Below are positions 63,928 to 64,000 of a DNA stretch of 64,000 bases, piece by piece. The stretch's first letter is position 1. The number at the start of each line of letters is the position of its first letter. The stretch is taken from NCBI GenBank assembly GCA_903813345.2, contig CAIIXF020000008.1:29080005-29144004 (forward strand), written 5' to 3'. This DNA comes from Owenia fusiformis (Eukaryota; Annelida; Polychaeta; Sabellida; Oweniidae). The translations under genes were made by a program, and so were the position numbers. Under the pieces are notes generated by a model. It made no database searches. It was given only the letters and a program-made list of their open reading frames with translations, and was not told the DNA's origin.

Positions 63928-64000
63928 CTGCAAAACTAAGTGGACAAAGGTAATTATATATAATATGCTAATAATGAGCAATCAGAATATGTTATAGACT

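Noticed and set aside
63715-63981. 88-codon hydrophobic minus-strand ORF that looks like a membrane protein
   Set aside because: More than half of it lies in the MITE at 63622-63832, and the homologous MITE at 47666-47875 does not keep the frame.

Overview
This is a eukaryotic (metazoan) window. It is AT-rich, with long introns, canonical GT-AG splice sites, dense non-autonomous DNA transposons and a decayed APE-type non-LTR retrotransposon that keeps a 2A-like motif. The TCCG-rich and 'AAAATGGCGGCCATTTTT' dispersed repeats and the repeat content suggest a marine invertebrate (mollusc or invertebrate deuterostome). I cannot fix the species from sequence alone.

Layout. (1) 105-19903, plus: a 19-exon gene whose exons join in frame into a 1,660-residue protein. 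It has four C2H2 zinc fingers, then the extended PHD, RING-like PHD and third PHD of the PHF7/G2E3 family, then a disordered tail of about 1,000 residues coded mainly by one 3.1-kb exon. (2) 19904-28695: intergenic, with MITEs, a 32-bp satellite and the left arm of a large inverted duplication. (3) 28696-30254, plus: a two-exon gene for a type II membrane-anchored class I SAM-dependent methyltransferase. Its first exon codes only four residues. (4) 33031-46459, plus: a five-exon gene for a 209-residue secreted cysteine-containing protein that I do not recognise. Its third intron holds the right arm of the inverted duplication. (5) 46460-51681: repeat-rich intergenic DNA. (6) 51682-56638, minus: a four-exon Golgi-type carbohydrate sulfotransferase. 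(7) 56865 to about 60900, minus: the non-LTR retrotransposon relic. (8) 60900-64000: intergenic, with MITEs.

The methyltransferase and the sulfotransferase are both predicted type II single-pass proteins of the kind found in the Golgi, so both could modify glycans. The secreted protein lies between them. The PHF7-like protein is predicted to be a nuclear chromatin reader or ubiquitin ligase with no evident link to these. The most interesting items are the C2H2-PHF7 fusion with modular phase 1-1 zinc-finger exons, the orphan secreted protein, the micro-exon Golgi methyltransferase, the inverted duplication around it, and two MITEs with CAC-starting ends and exact 5-bp target duplications resembling Transib-class elements.
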